Shown here piece by piece: positions 6,021-14,757 of a stretch of 20,238 bases of DNA. The notes beneath the pieces were generated by a model. It searched no databases, was not told the origin of the DNA, and saw only the letters and a list, made by a program, of their open reading frames with translations. The first letter of the stretch is position 1. Each line of letters begins with the position of its first letter. Made by a program: the position numbers and the translations under genes. This DNA comes from JBBSQE01 sp038258095 (GTDB lineage Bacteria > Actinomycetota > Thermoleophilia > Solirubrobacterales > 70-9). The stretch covers positions 1-20,238 of the forward strand of contig JBBSQE010000022.1 in NCBI GenBank assembly GCA_038258095.1, written 5' to 3'.

Positions 6021-6046
6021 AAGGGGCGGCCCGAAGGCCGCCCCTT
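6021..6046. terminator. Bidirectional intrinsic terminator hairpin
   Basis: A perfect 11-bp stem AAGGGGCGGCC / GGCCGCCCCTT closes a CGAA tetraloop. It lies between two convergent genes (ends at 6005 plus and 6081 minus). A U-tract is short on both sides, but the A/T edges of the stem and the position support use in both directions. Confidence 0.65.
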
Positions 6047-6080
6047 GCTGTCAGGTCGATTCGACCTTGGTGCCGGCTGA

Positions 6081-6878
6081 CTAGCGGCGGTGCCTGGTCG
6101 GCTTGACCGAGCACTTCTGCTTGTAGTACAGCGTCGTGCGAGGTGCGGTTCCGTTGGTCGGAACGTTGGCCTGGTCGTAGTTGAAAATGGCCTTGTAGTT
6201 CAGCGTCCGGTTCCTGTCGCGGCACCTGACCGAGACATAGTTGCGGCGACCGGTTCGCTTGCCGACCGTTACGTCGAACAGGCCGAGCGCCGTGCCCGCG
6301 GGCAGCGGCGGAACAGTGACGGCCAGCCGGTTCCCGAGATCGCCTCGGCTCTGGGTGAGAACACCCGTGAGGGTCGTCGTCGTCGCGACGGCATCGACCC
6401 GGGTGTGCAGGATGATCGTCGAGTGACCGCCCTGCTTCGGGCCGTTGAATGCCGTAATCACGCCCGGGAGCTTGTTCGGAGTGCCCGGAATGACTTGGCT
6501 GTTCGGATCCGGGTTTCCGCCGATATAGGCAGTTGCCCTGCCGCCGCCGACGATGGCCCTACGGCAGACCTTCTTGGCCTGAGCCGTCGGGAGGTCCTGG
6601 ACCTGAGTTGGTCGGCAGGTCGCGAGACCGGTCGTGTCGAACCTGATGTCGTTGTCGAAGTAGACGAAGACCCTTGTCGCCGGCTTGATGGCGAAGATGC
6701 CGTATTGGGTGGCTCCAGCTTCCGTGATCGTGTGAAGCCTGGCGCCCTGGAAGGCCCGTACCGGGGCTCGATTCGGGGCCACCGACGCCCTGAACTTCTG
6801 GGTGTTGTTAGCGGTTGCTTGGGCGGTGACGCCGAACGCGAGCGCCAAACCCAGCACCCACACAAGATGCTTGCGCAT
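6081..6878 (-). CDS. Secreted protein of unknown function downstream of the MCE operon
   Basis: This 265-residue protein starts at ATG 6878, chosen over an earlier in-frame ATG (6983) because AAGGAG lies eight bases ahead and a signal peptide follows at once: MRKH, hydrophobic VWVLGLALAFGV, cleavage near TAQATA (~residue 23). The mature chain is beta-rich, with FAIKPATRVFVYFDNDIRF early, four scattered cysteines and a basic C-terminus (KPTRHRR). No catalytic motif or family is recognised. It follows the last MCE gene by 148 bases, but a terminator lies between, so it is probably a separate unit. Similar secreted proteins seem frequent in soil actinobacteria, though I cannot name the family. 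Confidence 0.7.
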   Translation of the reverse strand: MRKHLVWVLGLALAFGVTAQATANNTQKFRASVAPNRAPVRAFQGARLHTITEAGATQYGIFAIKPATRVFVYFDNDIRFDTTGLATCRPTQVQDLPTAQAKKVCRRAIVGGGRATAYIGGNPDPNSQVIPGTPNKLPGVITAFNGPKQGGHSTIILHTRVDAVATTTTLTGVLTQSRGDLGNRLAVTVPPLPAGTALGLFDVTVGKRTGRRNYVSVRCRDRNRTLNYKAIFNYDQANVPTNGTAPRTTLYYKQKCSVKPTRHRR

Positions 6879-6920
6879 GCCTATCTCTCCTTGGTTGTGG
6901 CGCTCATTGCGCCTTCTCTG

Positions 6921-6939
6921 AAAAAGGTTCTGAAGAACC
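6921..6939 (-). terminator. Rho-independent terminator of the MCE operon
   Basis: On the minus strand, GGTTC-TTCA-GAACC (6939-6926) is followed directly by TTTTT (6925-6921), the classical stem plus U-tract. It lies about 90 bases after the last MCE stop codon. A second hairpin, CCTTGA-TAGCG-TCAAGG (6963-6947), sits just before it. Confidence 0.65.
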
Positions 6940-7026
6940 CTCCCGGCCTTGACGCTATCAAGGTGGGTTGCCCAGTGAAACACCTGCGCGAGAACAAAGT
7001 AGCGGTCGGGTTCGCGGCCATCCGGA

Positions 7027-8589
7027 TCAGCGGTCCGGGAACACGTGGCGGTAGCGGGTCGGACCCTGGTTCGTCGCCCCCAGAGGCGCGAACGGACCTT
7101 GCTGGATACAGGCCGGGGCCGGGATGTCGTCGGAGTTGCTGGCCCCGGCGAACGAGTACCTCTTCAGGTTCTTGTAGAGGAGCTCGCCCCCATCGTTGGT
7201 AGTCGAGTTGAAGTTCGCCTGCTCGGCCGGCGTCAGGGCGGCCCAGTCGCGGTAGTTGGCGGTGACGCCGCTCGTGCATTGCGCGGTCTGGAAGGAGGGC
7301 AGCCCCGCCTTCAGGCGGTTGTAGCCAAGCGGGGCCGGATAGGGGTTGTTGCGGTTGATCTTCAGACGGCCGGGGAAGGAGGCCACGGAATCAGGTCCGA
7401 GCGGAACCGAGGTCCGTAGGTAGTACCCGGCCTTGTTGTTCGTCTCCGGGCCTCGGCTCTGGCCGTTGGTCGCCGCAGCCGCGTTGCCGAAGAAGGCCGT
7501 CAGCTCGTGCTTGTAGAGGCCGATGTCGTCGAGCAATGGGTTGAGTTGATTGAAGAAGGAAGGCATCCGTCCGAGGATCGGCGGCAGGTCGGAGAGGAGG
7601 AACCTGCGCAGCGCCGGGAAGCCGGTCGGCGCTGCGGCGATCACTGGGCCGAGGCCGTCGAAGAAGGTCTGCAGCTCGGGAGCCAGACGCTGGGTTGAGC
7701 GCAGCACCGGCGTGAGATCGCGTGCGGACGGTCGCAACTGCAGGACGAGCGGGTCCGTGTTGCGAGCAAACGTGTCGAGACGGTTCAGCGTGAGGCGGGA
7801 CTCGCTGAAGAACGTCGGCAGGATTGTGAAGAGGTCCTGGAGATCCTGGTTTCGCTGTGCGGTCGTGGAGAACACCCGATCCGTGTTCTGGATCAACGAC
7901 GCGAGCTGACCCTGACGGGCGCTGATGGCACTGAACACGACGCCGGTGTTGCTGAGCAGCCTGCTCACTGCCTCGCTCTGCGTATCCAGGGTTGTCAGCG
8001 TCTTGTTGGCATCCCTGAACGTCGGCTCCAGCAAGCCGAATGCGGCGTTGAGATCGGCTCCGCGGCCGTCAAGGCCGACAGCCGCCTGCTGCATCCAGAT
8101 CCGGAACGCCACGCGCGTCTTCTCGTCGAACGTCCGGAAGATCTCATCCAACTGCACCGATTTCGCCACCTGCACACGGGGTAGCTCGCCACCGTCGGGT
8201 AGATCCGGCGCACCCGCGTTGCCGGGGGTCAGCTCGACATACGTCTCGCCGAGCAGGGTCTTCTGCCGCAGGATCGCCCGTGTGTTGTCGGGGATCGGCG
8301 CGTACTTGGGGTCGAGCTCGACCGTTGCCAACGCGGCGCCGCGGTTCTCGTCGCCCGTTCCGAGGTCGATCTTGGTGACCTTGCCGACCGAGACGCCGGA
8401 GATCCGCACATCGGACTGCACCGCGAGAAGACTGGCCTCGGTGAACGGTATCCGGACCTCGTAGCTCTTCGCCCGCAGCGGCGTCGGACCGCCGAAGGAG
8501 ATCCAGAGGAACAGGAGGATGCCAAAGCAGGACAGCGCAAAGCCGAAGATCGTCGCCATCTGGAACTTGGTCGGAGCCTGCTTCTGCAT
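7027..8589 (-). CDS. MCE-family protein, sixth gene of the operon
   Basis: This 520-residue protein has a membrane anchor at about residues 11-31 (ATIFGFALSCFGILLFLWIS), an MCE domain at 43-125 (YEVRIPFTEASLLAVQSDVR, then SGVSVGKVTKIDL, ending GETYVELTPG), a long helical region to about 330 and a Cys-containing C-terminal tail. MCE domains form rings, and their helical regions form tubes that guide lipids between membranes or into the cell. Its ATG shares one base with the preceding stop (TGATG at 8589). The domain order matches the other five proteins, with length normal for actinobacterial MCE proteins. The substrate is unknown; sterols, fatty acids and other lipids are carried by relatives. 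Confidence 0.93.
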   Translation of the reverse strand: MQKQAPTKFQMATIFGFALSCFGILLFLWISFGGPTPLRAKSYEVRIPFTEASLLAVQSDVRISGVSVGKVTKIDLGTGDENRGAALATVELDPKYAPIPDNTRAILRQKTLLGETYVELTPGNAGAPDLPDGGELPRVQVAKSVQLDEIFRTFDEKTRVAFRIWMQQAAVGLDGRGADLNAAFGLLEPTFRDANKTLTTLDTQSEAVSRLLSNTGVVFSAISARQGQLASLIQNTDRVFSTTAQRNQDLQDLFTILPTFFSESRLTLNRLDTFARNTDPLVLQLRPSARDLTPVLRSTQRLAPELQTFFDGLGPVIAAAPTGFPALRRFLLSDLPPILGRMPSFFNQLNPLLDDIGLYKHELTAFFGNAAAATNGQSRGPETNNKAGYYLRTSVPLGPDSVASFPGRLKINRNNPYPAPLGYNRLKAGLPSFQTAQCTSGVTANYRDWAALTPAEQANFNSTTNDGGELLYKNLKRYSFAGASNSDDIPAPACIQQGPFAPLGATNQGPTRYRHVFPDR

Positions 8590-10148
8590 CAGGGACCTTC
8601 CGTGCCCGTTGGGCCGGTCGTGGACAGGGGAGCCAACGGCGCGAGGTCGCCCGTGGCACCCGAAGGCGTATTGGGGTCCACGGGCTCGGCGCCGGACGAG
8701 GAGTCGCCACCGGCATCAGTCGTGCCTGACCCGGCCGCGCCGCGCCCATCAGCACCACCCTGATCCGCGCCCGCCTGATCCGCGTTCGCAACGCCCGGCC
8801 GGGCTGATTTGCGCAGCGTCGGAGTCAACGGGTTGACCGGGCACACCTCGGGGGCGAGCGGCAATCCGGATGTTTTGAACTCGGTATCGAGGAAGTCGTT
8901 TCCGAACCCGACGGTCTGCGCGAAGAAGGCGGTGTTACAGGTCACCATGATCAGGCCGCGGCGCAGCGGTCCCTCGGAGTCCTGGGCGAGGAAGATCGAG
9001 TTGAAGGCGTGGTTCAGCCAGGGCAGGTAGAAGAGAAAGCCCTCCTTCTTGCTGCCCGGCGGGTTGAAGGCCAGCTTGTTGAGCAGGTTGTTCAGGTCGG
9101 TGAAGGCCTGGTTCAGGCCCGAGGCGGTCTTCTGAAGCGGCTTGGCCGTCTGGGTCAGGTGGCGCACCACGGGGGTCACCTGGCGGGTGAAAGGCCTGAT
9201 CTGGTTGCGCAGCGGTGCCCGCGTGTCGGTGAACAGCTGCTGCGTTCCCTCCAAGGCCGGCTTCAGGGCCTGTGCCGCCGGGATCAGCCGCAGCGACGCG
9301 GGCCCGAGGACCAGCGAAAGCCGGTCTGCCCGCTGCAGGCCGTTCGACGTCGCCCGGAGGGTCGGGGGCAGCTCCTGGAGTGCGCTTCGGATCGACGCCT
9401 GCTGGTTTGCGAACGCTCCGAGTGCCGCGTTGGACGAGCTGACGAAGTTGGCGAGCTGGGTGTCGTTTGCACCAAGCTCCTCGGACACGAGGCGGAAGTT
9501 GTGGATGACCCGAGCGATGTTGTGGCGGCGGGACTCGAGCGCGAGGCCGACCTTTGCGAGGTCTCGGGAGAACGGCTGGAAGCGGCGCAACGTCGCCGAG
9601 AGCTGCTCGCCCTGGCCTCCGAGCCCTTTGCCACCGGCCTGTAGCAGCAGCGCGAGGTAGGCGCGCGTGTCGCCGTCGAGGATCGACAGGACCTCATCCG
9701 GGTTCACGTTCGGCTCGGTCTGCGAGAGCGGGATCGTCGACCCCTCCTTCGGAGTGTCGCCGTGCATCCCGGGATCGACCTCGACGACCATGTCGTTCAG
9801 GCCGGTCTTCGGACGGAGCAGGAAGGTGGCGTCGGAGTGGATCAGCTTCGCGTACTTGGGTTCGATGTCCATCCGGATTCGTGCGGTCCCGTCCACGAGA
9901 TTCACCGCGCCGACCTTGCCGATCTGGATACCGGCCATGTCGATCGCCTGCCCCTGACCGGCGGTCACGGCCTGGCCGGAGGAGAAGTCCGCGTTCAGCT
10001 CATAGAAGTCCTGCCCGAGCCCGGGAACCCAGCCGGGGAACGCCGCCTTCTGGTTGTAGAGGATGATCAGCAGCGTCACGACCGCGAAGGCGACTATTGC
10101 CAGGATCGCGATGAAGTCGCGCAGATGTTCCCTGATCGCCCGCTTCAC
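8589..10148 (-). CDS. MCE-family protein, fifth gene of the operon
   Basis: This 519-residue protein starts at GTG 10148, four bases after the previous stop. A membrane segment spans residues 11-31 (DFIAILAIVAFAVVTLLIIL), followed by an MCE domain at 48-127 with DMAGIQIGKVGAVNLVDG and the closing MVVEVDPG. Residues ~150-370 are helical, with repeated heptad-like stretches. Two cysteines lie in the ~400-430 region. The last ~65 residues are a flexible Gly/Ala/Asp/Thr-rich tail, probably exposed on the cell surface. No lipobox is present, so this is not an MceE/LprK-type lipoprotein. It shares one base with the next gene, consistent with production of the six subunits in fixed ratio. Confidence 0.92.
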   Translation of the reverse strand: MKRAIREHLRDFIAILAIVAFAVVTLLIILYNQKAAFPGWVPGLGQDFYELNADFSSGQAVTAGQGQAIDMAGIQIGKVGAVNLVDGTARIRMDIEPKYAKLIHSDATFLLRPKTGLNDMVVEVDPGMHGDTPKEGSTIPLSQTEPNVNPDEVLSILDGDTRAYLALLLQAGGKGLGGQGEQLSATLRRFQPFSRDLAKVGLALESRRHNIARVIHNFRLVSEELGANDTQLANFVSSSNAALGAFANQQASIRSALQELPPTLRATSNGLQRADRLSLVLGPASLRLIPAAQALKPALEGTQQLFTDTRAPLRNQIRPFTRQVTPVVRHLTQTAKPLQKTASGLNQAFTDLNNLLNKLAFNPPGSKKEGFLFYLPWLNHAFNSIFLAQDSEGPLRRGLIMVTCNTAFFAQTVGFGNDFLDTEFKTSGLPLAPEVCPVNPLTPTLRKSARPGVANADQAGADQGGADGRGAAGSGTTDAGGDSSSGAEPVDPNTPSGATGDLAPLAPLSTTGPTGTEGP

Positions 10149-10152
10149 CTGA

Positions 10153-11685
10153 TCACGGCCCCGTCGCAGTCGGGCTCGAGGGTCCGGCGGCTGCCGCCGG
10201 ACCGTTCAGGTTCGGGCGCGCGCTCTTGTAGCACTTGACGTCATCGCGAATCGGAGGCAGGCCGGTCAGGGCCGGGCGGGTGCCCAGCGGCGGCGCGATC
10301 GTGTTTCCGTAGAGCACGTTGGCCGGGAGGATCCCGATGGGCGTGCCCTGGGGATTCGGCGTGCTGACCGGGACGGGCCCGCCGCCGGGCTGGAAGCGGA
10401 CGTAGACGCCGTTACCGTCGAAGTTGGCGCTCTCCCCCGCCACGCCGGCGAGGCTGTAAAAGAACTCCCGATAGTTCGGCTGGCCCGAGGTGAAGCTGCT
10501 GGAGCCGCTGTCATCGCTGAGGACGACGTTGCCGGTCGGCACCAGGTTCTTGTAGACGCAGCGGTTGAAGTCGGAGATCTGCGGCAGGCCCTGGATCGTC
10601 TGGTAGGTGGCTTCCGCGGTGTCGGGCGTCCCCCGCGCGAGGAGGCTGGCGATCCCGCCCAGCTCTGACCTCGAGAGCAGCGGGTCGGCCTGGCGAAGCC
10701 ACGGGCGCCCGGCGGCGATCGTGGCCGGGAGCTCGGCGATGCCCGGCCGGGTGGCGATCGCCAGGGCCCGCACCGGGGGCAGTGCCGTGTTCAGGTCGAC
10801 CAGGGACTTCCGGGTGACGGCCAGGGTGGGCGCCAGCAGCGCAATCGAGTTCGAGAGGTTGTCCGACTCATCGGCCAGGGCGCCGGTGAAGGTGTTGAAG
10901 TTGGTGACCAGACCCTGGAGGTCGGACTCGCGCGATACGAGGGCCTTGAACGTGCGGTTGCCCGCGACCAGAAGGCCCGCCAGGTCGCCCCGCTGGGTGC
11001 CGAGGAGCGCCTCGTTGACGATCGCCGAGGTCCGGCTTGCGTCGGCGCTCGTGTCGAACGTACGGTTCAGGGCGGTCGCGGCGGACTCGCCACGTACATC
11101 GGGGTCCTGGTCGGCGTCATCGGCGGCCGTCGGTTGATAGGTCAGCCCGGTGCCCAGCCCCTCGAGCAGATCGGCGAGGTTCCGCCGCTCCGGCTTCTGG
11201 AGGGCGGTGAGGATCTCATCGAGCTGCACTGCTGTGGAGGTCCTAGTGATCGGGATCGTCGCATCGGAGCCGATGTCGGGGGCACTCGGGCTGCCCGGGT
11301 CGAGGTCGACGAAGAAGTTTCCTTCGAGGAAGATGCGCGGCCTGATCTCAGCTGAAGCATCGCTGTGGATCGGACGGCCCTCGTCGGAGACGGTGAACTC
11401 GACGACCGACGCGTTTCCCTTGCGCTCGACCGAGAGAACTTGGCCGACGTTGACCCCGGCGATCCGCACCGGCGCCTTCTTGGAGATGTTGACCGCGTTC
11501 GAGAACGTCGCCTTGACCGTGTAGCCGTTGCCCGAGAACGGGAGCGACTTGGTGAAGGCGAGGTACAGGCCGAGGACCATGAGGACGATCACTACGACGC
11601 CGACGGTTGTCGGCCCGGGCCCCCCCAAGCTGCGGAAGAAGTTCTCGTTGTACTTCGGCGGCTTGTGGGAGCGGCGGCGCGCCAT
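10153..11685 (-). CDS. MCE-family protein, fourth gene of the operon
   Basis: This 510-residue protein starts at ATG 11685 in a TGATG overlap with the previous gene; an adjoining GTG at 11688 is also in frame, but the TGATG pattern matches the other junctions. The basic N-terminus MARRRSHKPP is followed by a membrane segment at about 27-45, an MCE domain at 55-131 (YTVKATFSNAVNISKKAPVR, then AGVNVGQVLSVERKG, ending FFVDLDPG) and a helical region. A distinctive insert, DADQDPDVRGES (~185-196), interrupts the early helices. The C-terminal part carries two cysteines and a Pro/Ala-rich end. It belongs to the same transporter as its neighbours by operon logic; direct evidence for a complex is not visible. 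Confidence 0.92.
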   Translation of the reverse strand: MARRRSHKPPKYNENFFRSLGGPGPTTVGVVVIVLMVLGLYLAFTKSLPFSGNGYTVKATFSNAVNISKKAPVRIAGVNVGQVLSVERKGNASVVEFTVSDEGRPIHSDASAEIRPRIFLEGNFFVDLDPGSPSAPDIGSDATIPITRTSTAVQLDEILTALQKPERRNLADLLEGLGTGLTYQPTAADDADQDPDVRGESAATALNRTFDTSADASRTSAIVNEALLGTQRGDLAGLLVAGNRTFKALVSRESDLQGLVTNFNTFTGALADESDNLSNSIALLAPTLAVTRKSLVDLNTALPPVRALAIATRPGIAELPATIAAGRPWLRQADPLLSRSELGGIASLLARGTPDTAEATYQTIQGLPQISDFNRCVYKNLVPTGNVVLSDDSGSSSFTSGQPNYREFFYSLAGVAGESANFDGNGVYVRFQPGGGPVPVSTPNPQGTPIGILPANVLYGNTIAPPLGTRPALTGLPPIRDDVKCYKSARPNLNGPAAAAGPSSPTATGP

Positions 11686-13151
11686 CACTTGCCCCCGAAC
11701 CGGATCGTCTTGATGCCCTGGTTGCCGGGCTCGTTGCCGATCACCTGTTTACCGACTATGAACTGCTCGTTGCCCGCCTCGCACTCCCTGGTCTGTCCCG
11801 GCGCTGCCGTGTTGGGGTAGGGGTTGTAATGCAGGAAGTTGTCCGTCGCGGGGCCGTTGGCCGGTTTCGAGGACGGCAGGAACTCCGAGTTCGGCTGAAG
11901 CGGTTGGTCGACACCGAATGCACCCGCGATCGTCACCGTCCGCAGCCAGGTGCCGATGCCGTCGCCGATGGCGCTCATCGCGGCCGTGTTGTGGAGGAGG
12001 ATTGCCGGGTAGTTGCAGACCGTCTGGGACGGAGTGATGAAGGCGAGCGTCGGCGACAGTGTCTTTGCCGTGCGCGTCAACACTGCGAGACCCTGGTTGA
12101 CGCGGTTGTCGTTTCCGAAGCGAACGAGGGCCCTGGCCGTGGGCGCGAGCTGGGCGTTCAGCGCCGGCGAGGCCTTCAGGACCGGAATGCCGGTGGCGAA
12201 CGCCGACGACAGCACCGGGGACGATTCCGCGAGCGCCCGGGCAGCCGGCTGCAGATCGGTGAAGAGCGCGGCCGAGTGGGTGAGGAAGGGACGGATCGTC
12301 GGCAGCGTGGCGAGCGTCGTCGACGCCGTCTGGTTGCCCTCCGTGATCGAGTCCTGGATATAGGGATCGGCAACAGCCGCCAGGGCAGCGAAAGTCTGAT
12401 CCAAGACGACGAAGGCGCGGCCCTGTGTCTCGGCAACCGGAGCGACCTCTGCGGCTGCCTGGGAGAGTCCGTTGAAGAACCCCGAGAGATCGGTCCGAGG
12501 TGACGAGAGGTTCCGCATCACCGGGATCAGGCGGTTGACCAGCGGCTTGAGCTGGCCAACCGCGAGGTTGATCCCGGCGCCGCGGCCGGCCAGCGCATCG
12601 CCGAACTCGAGCTGGTTCTGGCGGATCGCCTTCCGCGTCGGTTCATCGAACGTGTTGAAGAGCTGGTCGATCTCGACCGGCTCGGGCACCGCCGCCCTCA
12701 GCGGCTCGGAACCCTTGCCCTCACCGCCGAGAGTCGCCCCCTCCGGAAGGCCCTGCTTCGAAGAGCCCGGATCGAGCTGGAGGAACTTCAAGCCAAGAGC
12801 GGACTTCGAGCGGATCACGAAGGTCGAGTTCACGGGTAGCGGGTCGACCGAGCGGTCGAGCTTGAGATCGAGCTTGGCCGCGTAGACCTCATTGCCCGTG
12901 CCAGGGTCGGTGGTGAGGACGGGCGTGATCGTCTCGACGCTGCCGACACGGACGCCGCCGACCCGTACATCGTTGCCCTTGACGAGCGAGGCGCTGTCGG
13001 GGACGACGACCGAGACGCGGTAAGTCGGGACAAAGGGCAGGCCGTTGTTCGCGTTGTAGGCGAGGAACACCGCGACGATGACGATCAGCACGGTGATCGC
13101 GCCCACCAGGACGGGGCTTGCGCTGAGTCGTTGTAGGCGTGTGTCTCTCAT
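11685..13151 (-). CDS. MCE-family protein, third gene of the operon
   Basis: This 488-residue protein starts at ATG 13151, seven bases after the previous stop with GAGGGCAGG ahead; an in-frame ATG at 13193 lies inside the upstream gene and is less likely. A membrane segment spans residues 12-31 (VLVGAITVLIVIVAVFLA). The MCE domain at 44-129 has YRVSVVVPDSASLVKGNDVR, GGVRVGSVETI and FLQLDPG. The helical region extends to about 400, followed by a short Cys-containing C-terminus (CNYPAILLHN, TRECEAGNEQF). Substrate and partners are as for the rest of the operon. Nothing appears broken or unusual apart from the absence of a transporter permease nearby. Confidence 0.92.
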   Translation of the reverse strand: MRDTRLQRLSASPVLVGAITVLIVIVAVFLAYNANNGLPFVPTYRVSVVVPDSASLVKGNDVRVGGVRVGSVETITPVLTTDPGTGNEVYAAKLDLKLDRSVDPLPVNSTFVIRSKSALGLKFLQLDPGSSKQGLPEGATLGGEGKGSEPLRAAVPEPVEIDQLFNTFDEPTRKAIRQNQLEFGDALAGRGAGINLAVGQLKPLVNRLIPVMRNLSSPRTDLSGFFNGLSQAAAEVAPVAETQGRAFVVLDQTFAALAAVADPYIQDSITEGNQTASTTLATLPTIRPFLTHSAALFTDLQPAARALAESSPVLSSAFATGIPVLKASPALNAQLAPTARALVRFGNDNRVNQGLAVLTRTAKTLSPTLAFITPSQTVCNYPAILLHNTAAMSAIGDGIGTWLRTVTIAGAFGVDQPLQPNSEFLPSSKPANGPATDNFLHYNPYPNTAAPGQTRECEAGNEQFIVGKQVIGNEPGNQGIKTIRFGGK

Positions 13152-13158
13152 CCTGCCC

Positions 13159-14757
13159 TCACGGCCCCAGGAGGTAGTTGAGGACTCCGGCATCGGCCCT
13201 GCGCCGGCCGCTCACGGCGCTGTCGGTGCCGGTCGGGCCGGTTGCTCCGGTCGAGCCGTCTTCACCCGTAGCACCAGAGGGCCCGGTCGCGCCGGTGACG
13301 CCATCGGGGCCGATCGGGCCGATCGGGCCGGGCACTTCGGCCGCGCCGATGCCCGAGGTCGAGCCGTCATCCGGGATGTTGCCCGGAACCGAGGCCCCAC
13401 CGGTGCGGGCGTCGCGAAGGGCCTTCGCGATCGTGTCCTGTCGGAAAGCGCCGGTCTGTTCCTGGACACCCGGGCCCGTGAACCTGGTCACGCAACCGGG
13501 GATGTAGACGACCCCGGCGTACTCCGCGCAGCCCGACACGAGGATGTTGGTGCGCAGGTAGTGGCCGTACTGGTCGTATCCGTTGACGGACCCGGCCGTG
13601 TTGTAGACGAACTTCAGAAGCGAATCGAAGCCCTTCTGGTTGCGCAGGCTCTTCGTGAACCGGCCCAGGTTCGAGGCCGGGCTCTGCGCGTTCTTCGCAA
13701 GGCGCTCCACCCTGCGCACGATCGGATCAGCCGCCACCAGCGGCGGACCCGCCTCATCCGCAGCGTTCCCGAGGGACTTGAGCGAGGTGGTCGTCGCCTG
13801 CGAGAACGGCCCCAGCAGCCTGGTCGCCCTGGTGATCTCCGGCGCGGCGCCGCCCAACGTGCTGAAGAACGGCCTCGCCGCATCGGAGAAGCCACCGAGC
13901 TGACCCATCGTCAGGCGCAGCTCACGAAGTACCGGGGGCAGCTTCTGTAGGCCCGCCTCGAGGTCGCTGCTGCGAGACGCCGTCGCCGCTGCCGTCGTCC
14001 CCGATCCGCGGATGAACCCGGAGATGTGTGTGCGCTCCCGCGCGAGCGGGGCGAGGTCGGTGTCGGAGTCGGTGGCGAGCTGGGCGAGCTGCTTGTTCTG
14101 CTTCGCGAGGATCTTCAGGACCTGGTCGGTCTCGCGCAGCGCCGGGTTCGCGCGGCGCACGATCTGCTTCAGGTCGGTGCCGCGGGCGGCCAGCCCGGCC
14201 CCGAGCTCGTTGATGATGAGCCGGAAGCGCTCGCGGTAGGGGAGGCGCTGGATGTTCTGGATCAGGTCGAGGTCGACGGCCTTGCCGTTGCGCTCGAGCG
14301 GCAGCAGGTACTGGCCCGCGCCAGGCTGCCCGTCGGGGATCTGGCGAAGCGGCGGCGGCGGCTTCGTACCAGGCGCCCTGCCCTGGGTGGGTTCGCAGTC
14401 AACGTATTTCTCGCCGATCAGCGACTGTGGGCGGATCAGGCATGACGCGTCCTGGCGGAAATCCTTGAAGCCGGGGTCGGTGATGTCAAGCACAACCACC
14501 GCCTTTCCGGGGATCGCGTGGGGCCCACCCTGAAGGCTGACGATCTCACCCGGCATCGACACGTCGACCGACTTCACGGCGCCGACGTTCGCCCCCGCGA
14601 TGCGGACGTCCTCGTCGTTGACGATGAAGCCGCCGTTGTCAAAGATCGCGCGGACCTCGTAGTCGCCGCTTGTGCCATCGTCACCCGGTGCGGAGGTGAC
14701 GAGGACGAGCGCGGCGAGGGCGCCAGCGAGCAGGGCTGTTGCGAGGACCCTTCTCAT
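13159..14757 (-). CDS. MCE-family protein with a collagen-like tail, second gene of the operon
   Basis: This 532-residue protein starts at ATG 14757, in a TGATG overlap with the first gene. Residues 4-22 form a hydrophobic segment without a lipobox, acting as an uncleaved anchor or signal peptide. The MCE domain covers 32-122 and includes an unusual Cys106/Cys121 pair likely to form a disulfide (SCLIRPQSLIGEKYVDC). Helical segments run to ~390 and a further Cys-containing part to ~450. Residues 477-512 are twelve consecutive Gly-X-Y triplets rich in Pro and Thr, then a short basic end. Collagen-like tails usually form triple helices or stiff rods; in an MCE protein this is unexpected. Function otherwise as its neighbours. 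Confidence 0.92.
   Translation of the reverse strand: MRRVLATALLAGALAALVLVTSAPGDDGTSGDYEVRAIFDNGGFIVNDEDVRIAGANVGAVKSVDVSMPGEIVSLQGGPHAIPGKAVVVLDITDPGFKDFRQDASCLIRPQSLIGEKYVDCEPTQGRAPGTKPPPPLRQIPDGQPGAGQYLLPLERNGKAVDLDLIQNIQRLPYRERFRLIINELGAGLAARGTDLKQIVRRANPALRETDQVLKILAKQNKQLAQLATDSDTDLAPLARERTHISGFIRGSGTTAAATASRSSDLEAGLQKLPPVLRELRLTMGQLGGFSDAARPFFSTLGGAAPEITRATRLLGPFSQATTTSLKSLGNAADEAGPPLVAADPIVRRVERLAKNAQSPASNLGRFTKSLRNQKGFDSLLKFVYNTAGSVNGYDQYGHYLRTNILVSGCAEYAGVVYIPGCVTRFTGPGVQEQTGAFRQDTIAKALRDARTGGASVPGNIPDDGSTSGIGAAEVPGPIGPIGPDGVTGATGPSGATGEDGSTGATGPTGTDSAVSGRRRADAGVLNYLLGP
13222..13329 (-). repeat. Collagen-like Gly-X-Y repeat coding block
   Basis: The block encodes twelve uninterrupted triplets: GPI, GPI, GPD, GVT, GAT, GPS, GAT, GED, GST, GAT, GPT and GTD. 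Codon use varies between triplets, so this is not a simple young DNA duplication, and the reading frame continues normally on both sides. It encodes residues 477-512 of the second MCE protein. Confidence 0.85.

Noticed and set aside
11056..11068. GAAC...GTTC palindrome resembling an SOS box
   Set aside because: The half-sites are five bases apart instead of four, and it lies deep inside the fourth MCE coding sequence.
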